Below are positions 1-9,033 of a stretch of 64,000 nucleotides of DNA, one piece after another. The stretch's first letter is position 1, and each line of letters starts with the position of its first letter. Both the position numbers and the translations under genes were made by a program. The stretch spans positions 1,922,001-1,986,000 of the forward strand of contig NZ_CP044972.1 of assembly GCF_010104355.1 (NCBI RefSeq), read 5' to 3'. Under the pieces are notes generated by a model. The model was not told the origin of the DNA, made no database searches, and saw only the letters and a list, made by a program, of their open reading frames with translations. This DNA is from Hydrogenophaga sp. PBL-H3 (GTDB lineage: Bacteria; Pseudomonadota; Gammaproteobacteria; Burkholderiales; Burkholderiaceae_C).

Positions 1-17
1 GAGCCGAACGCGGCGTC

Positions 18-761
18 CTAGGGCCGCAAGGCGGCATCGGCCGCGTCCAGCGCCGCGCACACCTCGTCGTCGCCGAGCTGGTGAAAGTCGAGGTAGTGCA
101 GGCCGATGGCGCGAAACGGCCGGGGCTCCTGCAGGCACACCACCTCGTCCACCTCGTCGCTCAGGGCCACCACCGTCTGGTGCGGCGCCACCGGCACCGC
201 CACGATCAGGCGCGCGGGGTGGCGGCGGCGCAGCGCCTGCAGGGCTGCGCGCATGGTGGTGCCGGTGGCGATGCCGTCGTCCACCACGATCACGGTGGCG
301 CCTTGCACCGGCTGCTGTGCCCGGCCCTGCAGGTAGACACGGCGGCGGCGCGCGATCTCCTCGATGGCGGCTGGCAGCGCGGCCTGGATGTAGGCCTCGT
401 CCACGCCGGGCAGGTCGGCGGTCTCGTCGGTCATCACCACGTCGGGTGGTGTGCCCTCGACCACCGCCGCCACCGCAAGCTCGGGCTGGAAGGGCGCGCC
501 GATCTTGCGCACCAGCAGCAGGTCCAGCGGCGCGCCCAGCGAGCGGGCGATCTCGGCGGCCACCGGCACGCCGCCGCGCGGCAGGGCCAGCACCACCAGC
601 GGAGGCGTGAGCTTCATGCCGAGCAATTCATCGGCCAGCGCCTGGCCGGCCTGGGTGCGGTTGGCAAACGGCTTGCTCGCCAGCTTCAGGCCGTGCAGCA
701 GGGCCATGCTGTCCTGGAACACGCTCGGGTGGCCAACCCCCGCGTGATGGGGCCGACTCAT
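18..761 (-). CDS. Phosphoribosyltransferase-fold protein
   Basis: A 247-residue protein with the type I phosphoribosyltransferase PRPP loop (VIVVDDGIATGTTM, about residues 157-170) and an upstream ALPRGGVPVA segment typical of this fold. The family transfers or recognises 5-phosphoribosyl groups, but many stand-alone members have no proven substrate and none can be assigned here. The ATG at 761 overlaps the stop of the upstream hydrolase gene (ATGA), which fixes the start and indicates translational coupling. Pairing of this fold with a dienelactone-hydrolase-like enzyme recurs in proteobacteria, sometimes as a fusion. Probably cytoplasmic, with no membrane segment. The fold is clear; the function is not. 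Confidence 0.85.
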   Translation of the reverse strand: MSRPHHAGVGHPSVFQDSMALLHGLKLASKPFANRTQAGQALADELLGMKLTPPLVVLALPRGGVPVAAEIARSLGAPLDLLLVRKIGAPFQPELAVAAVVEGTPPDVVMTDETADLPGVDEAYIQAALPAAIEEIARRRRVYLQGRAQQPVQGATVIVVDDGIATGTTMRAALQALRRRHPARLIVAVPVAPHQTVVALSDEVDEVVCLQEPRPFRAIGLHYLDFHQLGDDEVCAALDAADAALRP

Positions 762-1411
762 GCGCGCCTCCCTTTGCCCAGGTGTTCCTGAAACCAGCTG
801 CAGGCGAAGGCGGCCACGCTGCCCAGTGCGCCGGGTTCCTGGAACAGGTGGCTCGCGCCGGGCACCACCTCCAGCCGTTTGTGCGCGCGCAGCTGGCGCA
901 AGGCGTGGCGGTTGAGTTCGAGCACTTCGGTGTCCAGCCCGCCCACGATCAGCAGCGTGGGCGCCTGCACTTTGGGCAGGCTGGCCATGGCCAGGTCGGG
1001 GCGCCCGCCACGCGAAACCAGGGCGGCCACGCGGTCGGGCCGGGTGGCCGCGGCCACCAGCGCGGCGGCCGCGCCCGTGCTGGCGCCAAACAGGCCCAGG
1101 CGCAGATGGGTCAGGTCGGGGTGGTGCTCCGTCCAGTGAATGGCCTCGACCACGCGCCGCGCGAGCAGATCGATGTCGAACACCAGGCGGCGGTCACGGG
1201 CCTCTTCCTCGGTGAGCAGGTCAAACAGCAGCGTGGCCATGTTCACGCGCTGCAGTGCGCGGGCGACCCACTGGTTGCGCGGGCTCAGCCGCCCGCTGCC
1301 GCTGCCGTGCGCAAACAGGACCAGCCCCAGCGCCTGGGCCGGGATCACCAGATCGCCTGGCAGCGCCAGTGAGCCGAGTTGTACCGGCTCCGTCATGAGC
1401 ACAGTCGACAT
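758..1411 (-). CDS. Alpha/beta hydrolase, dienelactone hydrolase-like
   Basis: A 217-residue alpha/beta hydrolase. The nucleophile elbow GASTG (LGLFGASTGAAAA) is followed by an acid in IVGGLDTEV and the catalytic His in PGASHLF near the C-terminus, giving a complete Ser-Asp-His triad. An early FAHGSGSGR segment fits the oxyanion-hole region of the dienelactone-hydrolase-like group. The start is taken at the ATG at 1411; a second ATG at 1396 is possible. It is the first gene of a two-gene minus-strand unit, with its stop overlapping the phosphoribosyltransferase start. Substrate unknown; cytoplasmic by absence of a signal peptide. Confidence 0.82.
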   Translation of the reverse strand: MSTVLMTEPVQLGSLALPGDLVIPAQALGLVLFAHGSGSGRLSPRNQWVARALQRVNMATLLFDLLTEEEARDRRLVFDIDLLARRVVEAIHWTEHHPDLTHLRLGLFGASTGAAAALVAAATRPDRVAALVSRGGRPDLAMASLPKVQAPTLLIVGGLDTEVLELNRHALRQLRAHKRLEVVPGASHLFQEPGALGSVAAFACSWFQEHLGKGRRA

Positions 1412-1605
1412 CCGGGTGCCTAGCCCCGGACGTTTCCGGGAATGCGGTTGAAACACCCGTGCGTCGGGCCCTCAGCCTCGAACCCTTCGCACGGGACAAG
1501 CCATTGTTGGCGGCCGGCTGGCCAACCGATTGAGCCTGCGCAACGCGGTGGATTTTTCGGCCCTGGCCCCGGCAGTGAAACAAATGGATCAGTGGGCCAG
1601 ACAAG

Positions 1606-1619
1606 GGAATATTCATTCC
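1606..1619. promoter_or_regulatory. Inverted repeat upstream of the polyamine-type operon
   Basis: GGAAT-ATTC-ATTCC is a perfect 5-bp inverted repeat about 115 bp upstream of the start expected from the sigma-54-type promoter at 1701-1716. That is the distance at which enhancer-binding activators of sigma-54 usually sit. It shares GAATATT with the repeat at 8991-9004. The bound protein is unknown. Confidence 0.35.
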
Positions 1620-1700
1620 ATTCTGGTGCGGACAGGGCGTGCCCGCACTGCTTTGGTGAGCCGGTGGGGAGGGCGGCCCGCGGTAGCCGCACGAAAGGTA

Positions 1701-1716
1701 TGGCATGGTCTTTGCA
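1701..1716 (+). promoter_or_regulatory. Sigma-54 (RpoN) type promoter
   Basis: TGGCATG-N4-TTGCA keeps the invariant GG (1702-1703) and GC (1714-1715) with exactly ten bases between them and matches the -24/-12 consensus throughout. The predicted transcription start (about 1727) falls on or beside the ATG of the ABC ATPase at 1728, so the transcript would be leaderless or nearly so. An inverted repeat lies at an enhancer-like distance upstream. Confidence 0.65.
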
Positions 1717-1727
1717 CTGTGGAAGGC

Positions 1728-2768
1728 ATGACGGATTCCGCGACTCCTTCCAGCCCCGCGATCGAACTGGTCGCGCTCACCAAGCGCTACGGCACCGGCA
1801 CCCCGGCGGTGGACAGCATCAACCTGCGCATCGAGCGCGGCAGCTACTGCTGCCTGCTCGGGCCCTCGGGGTGCGGCAAGAGCACCACGCTGCGCATGAT
1901 CGCGGGCCACGAGTCGGCCACCAGTGGCGACATCCTGCTGGAGAACCGCAACATCACCGATCTGCCCGCGGCCAGCCGCGGCACGGCCATGATGTTTCAG
2001 AGCTTCGCGCTGTTTCCCCACCTCAGTGCACTGGACAACGTGGCCTTCAGCCTGAAGATGAAGGGCGTGGACAAGGCGCAGCGCCATGCCCGCGCGGCCG
2101 AGCTGCTGGAGCGCGTGGCCATGGGGCACCTCGCGCAGCGCAAGCCGGCAGAGCTCTCGGGCGGGCAGCAACAGCGCGTGGCGCTGGCGCGCGCCCTCAT
2201 CACCCAGCCGCGCGTGTTGCTGCTCGACGAGCCGCTCTCCGCGCTCGACCCTTTCCTGCGCATCCAGATGCGTGCCGAGCTGCGCCGCTGGCAAAAAGAG
2301 CTGGGCCTGACCTTCATCCATGTGACGCATTCGCAGGAGGAAGCCATGGCCCTGGCCGACACCATGGTGGTGATGAACCACGGCCTGATCGAACAGGTGG
2401 GTTCGCCCCACACCGTCTACAACCGCCCGGTCAGCGAATTCGTCGCCCGTTTCATGGGCGGCCACAACGTGCTGGAGACGCCCGACGGCAAGGTCGGTGT
2501 GCGCACCGACCAGATCGCGGTGTTGCCCCTGGCGCAAGCCGGCAGCGAGAGCGCGACCAACCGCCGCGCCGTGATCACCGATGTGGAGTACCAGGGCACC
2601 TACGTGCTGCTGGGTCTGCAAAACGCCGGTGCCGCCATCTCCGCCAGCACCACCGCCGAGATCTCGGTGATGGTCTCCGAGGCCGCCTTTGCTGCCCAGC
2701 CTTTTGCGCTGGGCGACGAGGTGCAGCTGGCCTGGGCCGCGGACGCCGCGCACGCGCTGGCCGCCTGA
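1728..2768 (+). CDS. ABC transporter ATP-binding protein, spermidine/putrescine (PotA) type
   Basis: A 346-residue ATPase that powers the importer encoded by the next three genes. It has Walker A (GPSGCGKST), Q-loop (MFQSFALFPH), signature LSGGQQQ and Walker B (LLLDEPLSALD). The C-terminal 110 residues form a TOBE-like regulatory domain, as in PotA and other opine/polyamine/iron ATPases. The ATG at 1728 is chosen because homology begins there (IELVALTKRYG). A longer in-frame extension upstream is unlikely, since it would cover the predicted sigma-54 promoter. First gene of an eight-gene operon. Substrate class polyamine-like or small N-compound by family; exact substrate unknown. Confidence 0.88.
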   Translation: MTDSATPSSPAIELVALTKRYGTGTPAVDSINLRIERGSYCCLLGPSGCGKSTTLRMIAGHESATSGDILLENRNITDLPAASRGTAMMFQSFALFPHLSALDNVAFSLKMKGVDKAQRHARAAELLERVAMGHLAQRKPAELSGGQQQRVALARALITQPRVLLLDEPLSALDPFLRIQMRAELRRWQKELGLTFIHVTHSQEEAMALADTMVVMNHGLIEQVGSPHTVYNRPVSEFVARFMGGHNVLETPDGKVGVRTDQIAVLPLAQAGSESATNRRAVITDVEYQGTYVLLGLQNAGAAISASTTAEISVMVSEAAFAAQPFALGDEVQLAWAADAAHALAA

Positions 2769-2812
2769 TTCCTTTTTTCCGTTTCCACCCACCCCTGCTC
2801 AAGGAGCTCACC

Positions 2813-4096
2813 ATGTCAGACCAACCTCAAAACGACGCCGATTCGCCAAGCGGTCACGTCCAGCGCCGCTCGCTGCTCAAGGGCACGGCCGGCATCCTGG
2901 CCGCGGGCATGTTCCCGGCGGTGCATGCGCAAGAGAAGATCGTGTTGCGTTACCTGGGCACCGCGGTGAACCAGGACAAGGCGATTGCCGAAAAATTCAA
3001 GGCCGACACCGGCATCGAGATCCAGTACGTGGCCGTGACCACCGACGATGTGACCAAGCGCGCCGTGACCGCGCCCAACAGCTTCGACCTGCTGGACTCC
3101 GAATACTTCTCGCTCAAGAAGATCGTGCCCACCGGCAACCTCAAGGGCATCGACACCAAGAAGATCAAGAACGCCGACAAGATCACCACGCTGTTCACCA
3201 AGGGTGAAGTCGGCGGCAAGAAGGTGGGCGACCAGGGCACCGCGCCCAAGAAGGTGATGTACCTCGAAGGCGAGAAATCCAAGAAGTTCGCGACCTCGCC
3301 CACGCAGTTCATGAGCCTGATTCCCACGGTCTACAACGCCGACACGCTGGGCATCCGCCCCGATCTGATCAAGCGCCCGATCACCAGCTGGGCCGAGTTG
3401 CTCAACCCCGAGTTCAAGGGCAAGGCCTCCATCCTCAACATTCCCTCCATCGGCATCATGGACGCGGCCATGGTGGTCGAGGCGATGGGCATCTACAAGT
3501 ACCCCGACAAGGGCAACATGACCAAGAAGGAGATCGACCTCACGATCAAGACCTTGATCGAAGCCAAGAAGGCCGGCCAGTTCCGCAGCCTGTGGAAAGA
3601 CTTCAACGAGTCGGTCAACCTCATGGCCTCGGGCGAGGTGGTGATCCAGTCGATGTGGTCGCCGGCCGTCACCGCCGTGCGCTCCAAGGGCATCGCCTGC
3701 ACCTTCCAGCCACTGAAGGAGGGATACCGCGCCTGGGCCGCCGGCTTCGGCCTGCCCACCACGCTCTCGGGCCGCAAGCTCGACGGCGCCTACGAATTCA
3801 TCAACTGGTTCCTCGACGGCTGGGCCGGCGCTTACCTCAACCGCCAGGGCTACTACAGCGCCGTGCTGGAAACCGCCAAGGCCAAGATGGAGCCCTACGA
3901 GTGGGCCTACTGGATGGAGGGCAAGCCCGCCGAGAAAGACATCAAGAGCCCCAACGGCGACCTGCTGCACAAGGCCGGCGGCATCCGCGACGGTGGCTCT
4001 TACGAGCAGCGCATGGGGGGCATCGCCTGCTGGAACGCGCTGATGGACGAGAACACCTACATGGTCCAGAAATGGAACGAGTTTGTCGCGGCCTGA
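2813..4096 (+). CDS. ABC transporter periplasmic substrate-binding protein, PotD-like, Tat-exported
   Basis: A 427-residue extracellular solute-binding protein. The N-terminus carries a twin-arginine motif (QRRSLLKGTAG) followed by a hydrophobic stretch and AVHAQ, suggesting Tat export of a folded, possibly cofactor- or metal-containing protein. The body resembles spermidine/putrescine-type binding proteins. An AAGGAG ribosome-binding site sits 7 nt before the ATG at 2813. It lies between the ATPase and two permeases, so it is the ligand receptor of that importer. The ligand cannot be read from sequence. The rest of the operon (deacetylase-fold hydrolase, racemase) points to a nitrogen compound. 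Confidence 0.85.
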   Translation: MSDQPQNDADSPSGHVQRRSLLKGTAGILAAGMFPAVHAQEKIVLRYLGTAVNQDKAIAEKFKADTGIEIQYVAVTTDDVTKRAVTAPNSFDLLDSEYFSLKKIVPTGNLKGIDTKKIKNADKITTLFTKGEVGGKKVGDQGTAPKKVMYLEGEKSKKFATSPTQFMSLIPTVYNADTLGIRPDLIKRPITSWAELLNPEFKGKASILNIPSIGIMDAAMVVEAMGIYKYPDKGNMTKKEIDLTIKTLIEAKKAGQFRSLWKDFNESVNLMASGEVVIQSMWSPAVTAVRSKGIACTFQPLKEGYRAWAAGFGLPTTLSGRKLDGAYEFINWFLDGWAGAYLNRQGYYSAVLETAKAKMEPYEWAYWMEGKPAEKDIKSPNGDLLHKAGGIRDGGSYEQRMGGIACWNALMDENTYMVQKWNEFVAA

Positions 4097-4114
4097 ACCC
4101 GAGCTGACGCACCC

Positions 4115-5029
4115 ATGAGTTCACCCGCCGTCTCCGCGCACGCACCCACCACCGGCAGTCCGGGCCAGGCCCTGGCCGCGTGGTGGCAGGCGCTGCCCTT
4201 GACGGCGGTGTTCGTGCTGTTTTTCCTGGTGCCGCTCTTGCTCATCGGCATGGTGAGCTTCTGGGACTTCAACGAGTACGAGTTGCTGCCTGCCTTCACG
4301 GTCAAGAACTACGTCTCGATCTTCGAGGGTTGCGGCAACACGGCGGAGATGTGCACCACCCTCAAGACCTACCTGTCCACCTTCAAGTTCAGCCTGCTGG
4401 TCTGGCTGATCACGCTGGTGGTGGGGTTTGCGGTCTCGTATTTCCTCGCGTTTCACGTGCGATCGAGCACCGTGCAGACGCTGCTCTTCGTGCTCTGCAC
4501 CATCCCGTTCTGGACGTCCAACGTGATCCGCATGATCTCGTGGGTGCCGCTGCTGGGACGCAACGGCCTGGTGAACCAGACGCTGCTGGAACTGGGTGTG
4601 GTGAAGCAGCCGGTGGAGTGGTTGCTGTTTTCCGATTTTTCCGTGGTGCTGGCCTTCGTGCACCTCTACACCATGTTCATGATCGTGCCCATCTTCAACT
4701 CGATGATGCGCATCGACCGCAGCCTGCTGGAGGCCGCCAGCGACAGCGGTGCCTCCGCCTGGCAGACGCTGTGGAACGTGATCGTTCCGCTCTCGCGCAC
4801 CGGCATCATCGTCGGCTCGATCTTCGTCATCACCATCGTCATGGGGGACTTCGTCACCATCGGCGTCATGGGCGGACAACAGATCGCCTCGGTGGGCAAG
4901 ATCATCCAGGTGCAGACCTCGTACCTGCAGTTCCCGCTGGCCGCGGCCAACGCGGTGATCCTGCTGGCGCTGGTGCTCATGATCATCTGGGCGCTCACGC
5001 GGCTGGTCGATGTGCGCAAGGAGCTCTGA
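4115..5029 (+). CDS. ABC transporter permease, PotB type
   Basis: A 304-residue inner-membrane protein with about six hydrophobic segments and the cytoplasmic EAA loop ([20 protein letters not shown]) that docks onto the ATPase. It forms the translocation pore with the next gene product. It starts 18 bp after the binding protein and is followed 3 bp later by the second permease. The first hydrophobic segment ([19 protein letters not shown]) follows a short cytoplasmic tail, typical of PotB-type permeases. Substrate unknown. Confidence 0.87.
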   Translation: MSSPAVSAHAPTTGSPGQALAAWWQALPLTAVFVLFFLVPLLLIGMVSFWDFNEYELLPAFTVKNYVSIFEGCGNTAEMCTTLKTYLSTFKFSLLVWLITLVVGFAVSYFLAFHVRSSTVQTLLFVLCTIPFWTSNVIRMISWVPLLGRNGLVNQTLLELGVVKQPVEWLLFSDFSVVLAFVHLYTMFMIVPIFNSMMRIDRSLLEAASDSGASAWQTLWNVIVPLSRTGIIVGSIFVITIVMGDFVTIGVMGGQQIASVGKIIQVQTSYLQFPLAAANAVILLALVLMIIWALTRLVDVRKEL

Positions 5030-5032
5030 GCC

Positions 5033-5920
5033 ATGAACCACGACAAGCGCCCCGCCAGCTTCTGGTTCCTGGCCCTGTTTTTTGCGGCCTTCGTGGCCTT
5101 TCTCTACGGCCCCATGCTGGTGATCGTGGTGCTCAGTTTCCAGGGCCCCGAAGGGGGGCTCACATTCCCGATCCGTGGCCTTTCGCTGCACTGGTTCCGC
5201 CAGCTCGCCGAAGGCCTGGGCGTGGTGGACATCGGTGCGGCGCTCAGGCGATCGCTCGGTCTGGGGCTGGCGGTGATGGTGTTCACCGTGGTGTTCTCGG
5301 TGCTCGCGGGTCTCGCGTTTCGCAAGAAGCTCTGGGGCGGCAACGCGCTGTTCTTCGTGGTGGTGGCCAGCCTGATCATGCCGTCCATCATCGTGTCGCT
5401 GGGCATCGGCCTGGAGTTCCGCCTGCTCGACACCGGCCTGAAATGGGTGTTCGAGGCGCTGGGCATGACCAGCATGCAGGAGACCTTCAACACCACGCTG
5501 GGCCTCTACACCTCGGCCCTGGGCGCGCACCTCACCTGGACGCTGCCGTTCGGCCTGCTGATCATGTTTGCCATCTTCAACCGCTTCAATCCGGCATACG
5601 AGGAGGCCGCGCGCGATCTGGGCGCCACGCCGTGGCAGGGCTTTCGCCACGTGGTGCTGCCGCTCATCGCACCTTCGGTGGTGGGCATCGCCATGTTCGG
5701 CTTCACGCTGAGCTGGGACGAGATCGCGCGCACCTCGCAGGCCATCGGCGATGTGAACACCCTGCCGCTGGAGCTGCAGGGCCTCACCACCACCGTGACC
5801 ACGCCTGCCATCTACGCGCTGGGCACGGTGACCACCGTGGTCTCGCTGGTGGTCATGGCCGCCGCGCTGGCGCTCGCGTCTTTCTTCAGCCGGTTGCAGA
5901 AACAGGGCAAGCGCCCCTGA
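5033..5920 (+). CDS. ABC transporter permease, PotC type
   Basis: A 295-residue membrane permease, the second half of the importer's pore. It begins with a hydrophobic segment ([22 protein letters not shown]) and contains the EAA loop ([19 protein letters not shown]) about 95 residues from the C-terminus. It sits directly after the PotB-type gene with a 3-bp gap, so the two are almost certainly co-translated. With the ATPase (1728) and binding protein (2813) the importer is complete, in the order ATPase, binding protein, permease, permease. Confidence 0.87.
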   Translation: MNHDKRPASFWFLALFFAAFVAFLYGPMLVIVVLSFQGPEGGLTFPIRGLSLHWFRQLAEGLGVVDIGAALRRSLGLGLAVMVFTVVFSVLAGLAFRKKLWGGNALFFVVVASLIMPSIIVSLGIGLEFRLLDTGLKWVFEALGMTSMQETFNTTLGLYTSALGAHLTWTLPFGLLIMFAIFNRFNPAYEEAARDLGATPWQGFRHVVLPLIAPSVVGIAMFGFTLSWDEIARTSQAIGDVNTLPLELQGLTTTVTTPAIYALGTVTTVVSLVVMAAALALASFFSRLQKQGKRP

Positions 5921-5955
5921 GCCTGCGGCCAGTCAACCGCTTTCTGGAGGTACCC

Positions 5956-6843
5956 ATGGCAAAAGAGATCCTGTGTGGTTTTGGTGTGGACGTGGACGCC
6001 GTGGCCGGCTGGATCGGCTCCTACGGTGGCGAGGACTCGCCCGACGACATTTCGCGCGGCATGTTTTCCGGCGAGGTGGGTTCGCCGCGCCTGCTCCAGC
6101 TGTTCGAGCGCTTCGGCATCAAGACCACCTGGTTCATCCCCGGTCATTCCATCGAGACTTTCCCGAAGCAGATGCAGGCGGTGGCCGACGCCGGCCACGA
6201 GATCGGCATCCACGGCTACACACACGAGAACCCGATTGCCATGACACCGGCGCAGGAAGAGGAGGTGCTCGACAAGTGCATAGCCCTCGTCACGCAGCTC
6301 TCGGGCAAGCGGCCCACGGGCTATGTGGCGCCGTGGTGGGAGTTCTCGCGCGTGAGCAACGAGCTGCTGCTGAAGAAGGGCATCAAGTACGACCACTCGC
6401 TGATGCACAACGACTTCCACCCGTACTACGTGCGCGTGGGCGACCAGTGGACCAACATCAACTACGCCAACAAGCCCGAGACCTGGATGAAGCCGCTGGT
6501 GCGCGGCGTGGAGACCGACCTGATCGAGATCCCCGCCAACTGGTACCTCGACGACCTGCCACCCATGATGTTCATCAAGAAGGCGCCCAACAGCCACGGC
6601 TTCGTGAACCCGCGCCACCTGGAAGAAATGTGGCGCGACCAGTTCGACTGGGTCTACCGCGAGCACGACTACGCGGTGTTCCCCATCACCATCCATCCCG
6701 ACGTGGCGGGCCGCCCGCAGGTGCTGCTGATGCTGGAGCGCCTGTTCGCCCACATGAGCCGCCACCCGGGTGTGCGCTTCGTGACCATGGACGAGATGGC
6801 TGATGACTTCGCGCGGCGCAGCCCGCGCCTGGTCTCGACCTGA
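5956..6843 (+). CDS. Polysaccharide deacetylase-fold (NodB/CE4) hydrolase, HpPgdA-like
   Basis: A 295-residue cytoplasmic protein of the CE4/NodB-like fold. Early GFGVDVDAV and later [14 protein letters not shown] supply the Asp and the H-x3-H type metal ligands; [10 protein letters not shown] matches a later motif. It resembles the subgroup that includes Helicobacter PgdA (HP0310), whose members act on small substrates and lack export signals. In a transporter operon with a racemase it more likely hydrolyses an imported amide- or ureide-like compound than peptidoglycan. A GGAGG ribosome-binding site lies 5-6 nt before the ATG. Substrate not assignable. Confidence 0.78.
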   Translation: MAKEILCGFGVDVDAVAGWIGSYGGEDSPDDISRGMFSGEVGSPRLLQLFERFGIKTTWFIPGHSIETFPKQMQAVADAGHEIGIHGYTHENPIAMTPAQEEEVLDKCIALVTQLSGKRPTGYVAPWWEFSRVSNELLLKKGIKYDHSLMHNDFHPYYVRVGDQWTNINYANKPETWMKPLVRGVETDLIEIPANWYLDDLPPMMFIKKAPNSHGFVNPRHLEEMWRDQFDWVYREHDYAVFPITIHPDVAGRPQVLLMLERLFAHMSRHPGVRFVTMDEMADDFARRSPRLVST

Positions 6844-6853
6844 CAGCGCCGCC

Positions 6854-7171
6854 ATGTGTGGCCTGTGCGGCGCCCTGGGGGGACCGGCCCACTGGACCGA
6901 AGGGGCCGGGCGGCTGGACGCCACCCAGACCCGGCGTGCCGAGCGCCAGCACCAGGTGCGCGTGTGCAACGCGCTGCTGCACACCCAGCGCCTGCGCCTG
7001 GACGACTGGCACGGCACGGCCCTGGTGCTGAGCAGTGCCACCGGCAAGCGCGAGGTGCTGGGCAGCCTGCCCGAGGTGTGGGCCAGGGCGCAGGCGATAT
7101 CGGGTGCGGCCATCGACCCGCTGGAGCCGGCGCTGTGGGTGCAACTGGCCGCGCGCGAAGGCACCGCATGA
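6854..7171 (+). CDS. Small MCGLCG-start protein beside CobW GTPase
   Basis: A 105-residue protein I do not recognise. It begins MCGLCGALGG; an N-terminal MCG is the hallmark of class II glutamine amidotransferases, where Cys2 becomes the catalytic N-terminal nucleophile. The protein is far too short for that domain and lacks its later motifs, so the resemblance may be fortuitous, or Cys2/Cys5 may bind metal. The rest is polar and helical with no membrane segment. Its stop overlaps the CobW start (ATGA), so the two are coupled. A role with CobW, such as receiving metal, is inference only. Confidence 0.6.
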   Translation: MCGLCGALGGPAHWTEGAGRLDATQTRRAERQHQVRVCNALLHTQRLRLDDWHGTALVLSSATGKREVLGSLPEVWARAQAISGAAIDPLEPALWVQLAAREGTA

Positions 7172-8199
7172 GCGAGCCCATTCCCGTGCACCTGCTCACC
7201 GGCTTTCTGGGCTCGGGCAAGACCACGCTGCTCAACCACATGCTCAGGAGCCCTGAATACGCCGACTGCGCGGTGCTGGTCAACGAGTTCGGCGACGTGG
7301 CGGTGGACCACCACCTGATCGAAGCCGTGCCGGGCGACGTGGTGCTGCTGCCCTCGGGTTGCATCTGCTGCACCGTGCGCGGTGACCTGGCCGAGGCCAT
7401 CCGGTCGCTGCACGCGCGGCGCGATGCCGGCACCGTGCCCGCGTTCACGCGCATGGTGATCGAGACCACCGGCCTGGCCGACCCCACGCCTGTGCTGTCC
7501 ACGCTCATGCACGAACGCGTGATCCGCCACCATTTCCGCGTGGGCACCGTCATCACCACGGTGGACGCGGTCAACGCCGCCACCACCTTGCAGCGCTTCC
7601 CCGAGGCGCTCAAGCAGATCGCGGTGGCCGACCGCATCGTGGTCACCAAGACCGACCTGGCCGCGCCTGAAGCGGTGCAGGCCCTGCGGGCCCGTCTCGC
7701 CGGCATGAATGGCCTGGCGCTGCTGCTGGAGTCGGCTGGAGCACCGCCAGCGGCTGCGTGGCTGCTGGGTGAGGAGGGCGGGGCAGGGCCCTCGCACCGG
7801 GCGCCCGAACGCGCACCGCTGGGCACCCACCGGTCACTGGTGCGCGAAGCCGGTGCACACGCCAGCGGTGTGGCCTCATTCAGCCTGGACCTGGACGGGC
7901 CCATGGACTGGACCGTGTTCGGTGTCTGGCTCAGCCTGCTGCTGCATGCCCATGGCGACCGCGTGCTGCGCGTGAAGGGGCTGCTCGATGTGGCGGGCAC
8001 CGAGCGACCGGTGGTTGTGCATGGCGTGCAGCACCTCATCCACCCGCCCACGCACCTGGCGGCCTGGCCGGCGGGGGAGCGGCGCTCGCGGCTGGTCTTC
8101 ATCACCCAGGGCCTGGCGCCCGACCTCATCCGGCGTTCGCTCTCGGCCTTCCTGGCGGCGCTCTCGCCACGCACGGCGCGGGAGGCGATGAACGCATGA
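7168..8199 (+). CDS. CobW/P47K family GTP-binding metallochaperone
   Basis: A 343-residue G3E GTPase of the COG0523/CobW group, which deliver metals (often zinc or cobalt) to partner enzymes. Visible are Walker A (TGFLGSGKTTLLN), the metal-binding GCICC motif, the ETTG switch region and the nucleotide-specificity TKTD, followed by a C-terminal CobW_C domain. The likely client is a metal-dependent hydrolase of the same operon, such as the CE4-fold protein; this is inferred from position. ATG overlaps the previous stop, and its own stop overlaps the racemase start. Confidence 0.85.
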   Translation: MSEPIPVHLLTGFLGSGKTTLLNHMLRSPEYADCAVLVNEFGDVAVDHHLIEAVPGDVVLLPSGCICCTVRGDLAEAIRSLHARRDAGTVPAFTRMVIETTGLADPTPVLSTLMHERVIRHHFRVGTVITTVDAVNAATTLQRFPEALKQIAVADRIVVTKTDLAAPEAVQALRARLAGMNGLALLLESAGAPPAAAWLLGEEGGAGPSHRAPERAPLGTHRSLVREAGAHASGVASFSLDLDGPMDWTVFGVWLSLLLHAHGDRVLRVKGLLDVAGTERPVVVHGVQHLIHPPTHLAAWPAGERRSRLVFITQGLAPDLIRRSLSAFLAALSPRTAREAMNA

Positions 8200-8936
8200 C
8201 ACCGCAGCTGCTGGTGATCAACCCCAACACCACGACCTCGGTGACCGATCTGCTCGCGCGCCACCTGGGTGGCGTGCTGTCGCCCGCCGTGCAAGTGCGC
8301 GCGGTCACGGCGCGTTTCGGCCCGCCCTACATTTCCGACGAGGCCGGTTGCGCCGTGGCCAGCCACGGCGTGCTCGACGCCTGGCTGCACGCGCTGCACA
8401 CCAGCGACACCGCACCCCACGCGGTGCTCATCGGCTGCTTCGGCGACCCGGGGCTGCTGGCGCTGCGCGAGAGCAGCCCGGTGCCCGTGAGCGGGCTGGC
8501 CGAAGCGGCCTTCGCCGAGGCCACCCGGCTGGGCCCGTTTGCGGTGGTCACCGGCGGCGAGCGCTGGGGGCCGATGCTGCAGCGGCTGGCCCACACGCTG
8601 GGGGTGGGCGATGCGCTCGCGGGCGTGCACACCGTGGCTCCCACCGGCGCGCAGCTGGCGGCCGACCCCGCCGGCGCGCGCGCCCTGCTGGCGCAAGCCT
8701 GTCGCGATGCCCACCGCCTCTGGGGCGTGCAGTCGGTCATCGTGGGCGGCGCGGGCCTGGCCGGCATGGCCGCGCAGTTGCAGCCCGAGGTGAACGTGCC
8801 CCTCATCGACAGCGTATCGGCCGCGGGCCACTGGGCGCAGCGACAGCTCGGCACCACCACCTGCATCGCGCCGCACCCCAGCCCCGAGCTGCTCGCACAG
8901 CTGCACCGAGCCACGCCGTTTTCGCGGCCAGCGTGA
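8196..8936 (+). CDS. Asp/Glu/hydantoin racemase family protein
   Basis: A 246-residue member of the Asp/Glu/hydantoin racemase superfamily. It opens with LLVINPNTTTSVTDLL, typical of hydantoin racemases, and has the two catalytic cysteines expected of these two-base enzymes, one in HAVLIGCFGDPGL and one in the later SLSRCP-like segment position (AQACRDAH region). A SVIVGGAGLAG segment near the end fits the second lobe. It probably interconverts stereoisomers of a 5-substituted hydantoin or related compound before ring opening; a hydantoinase is encoded about 4 kb downstream. Last gene of the operon starting at 1728 (ATGA overlap). Confidence 0.8.
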   Translation: MTPQLLVINPNTTTSVTDLLARHLGGVLSPAVQVRAVTARFGPPYISDEAGCAVASHGVLDAWLHALHTSDTAPHAVLIGCFGDPGLLALRESSPVPVSGLAEAAFAEATRLGPFAVVTGGERWGPMLQRLAHTLGVGDALAGVHTVAPTGAQLAADPAGARALLAQACRDAHRLWGVQSVIVGGAGLAGMAAQLQPEVNVPLIDSVSAAGHWAQRQLGTTTCIAPHPSPELLAQLHRATPFSRPA

Positions 8937-8990
8937 GCACCCCATTCGAGTGCGTGCCCAGGCCCGAATGCGGGCATGGCGCACCACAAT

Positions 8991-9033
8991 GGAACGAATA
9001 TTTCACTAAGGAAAATATTGATTTATTCGTTTC
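8991..9033. promoter_or_regulatory. Inverted-repeat operator candidate
   Basis: Arms GGAACGAATATTTC (8991-9004) and GATTTATTCGTTTC (9020-9033) are near-perfect inverted copies 15 bp apart. The right arm overlaps the predicted -35 box, as expected for a repressor. The RpiR-type regulator encoded downstream in the same operon is the obvious candidate ligand, by inference. Confidence 0.45.

Noticed and set aside
1626..1648. GTGCGG-N11-CCGCAC as NtrC site for the first operon
   Set aside because: The arms are in the opposite orientation to the NtrC consensus (GCAC...GTGC) and spacing differs.
1442..2812. Long plus-strand open frame running into the binding-protein gene and across the ABC ATPase gene
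   Set aside because: The upstream part is the wrong frame of the ATPase gene; signal-peptide logic and the AAGGAG site fix the real start at 2813.
4121..5650. Long minus-strand open frame antisense to the two permease genes
   Set aside because: Its translation is His/Gln/Arg-rich low-complexity sequence typical of the antisense of GC-rich genes and has no domain; the plus-strand permeases explain the DNA.
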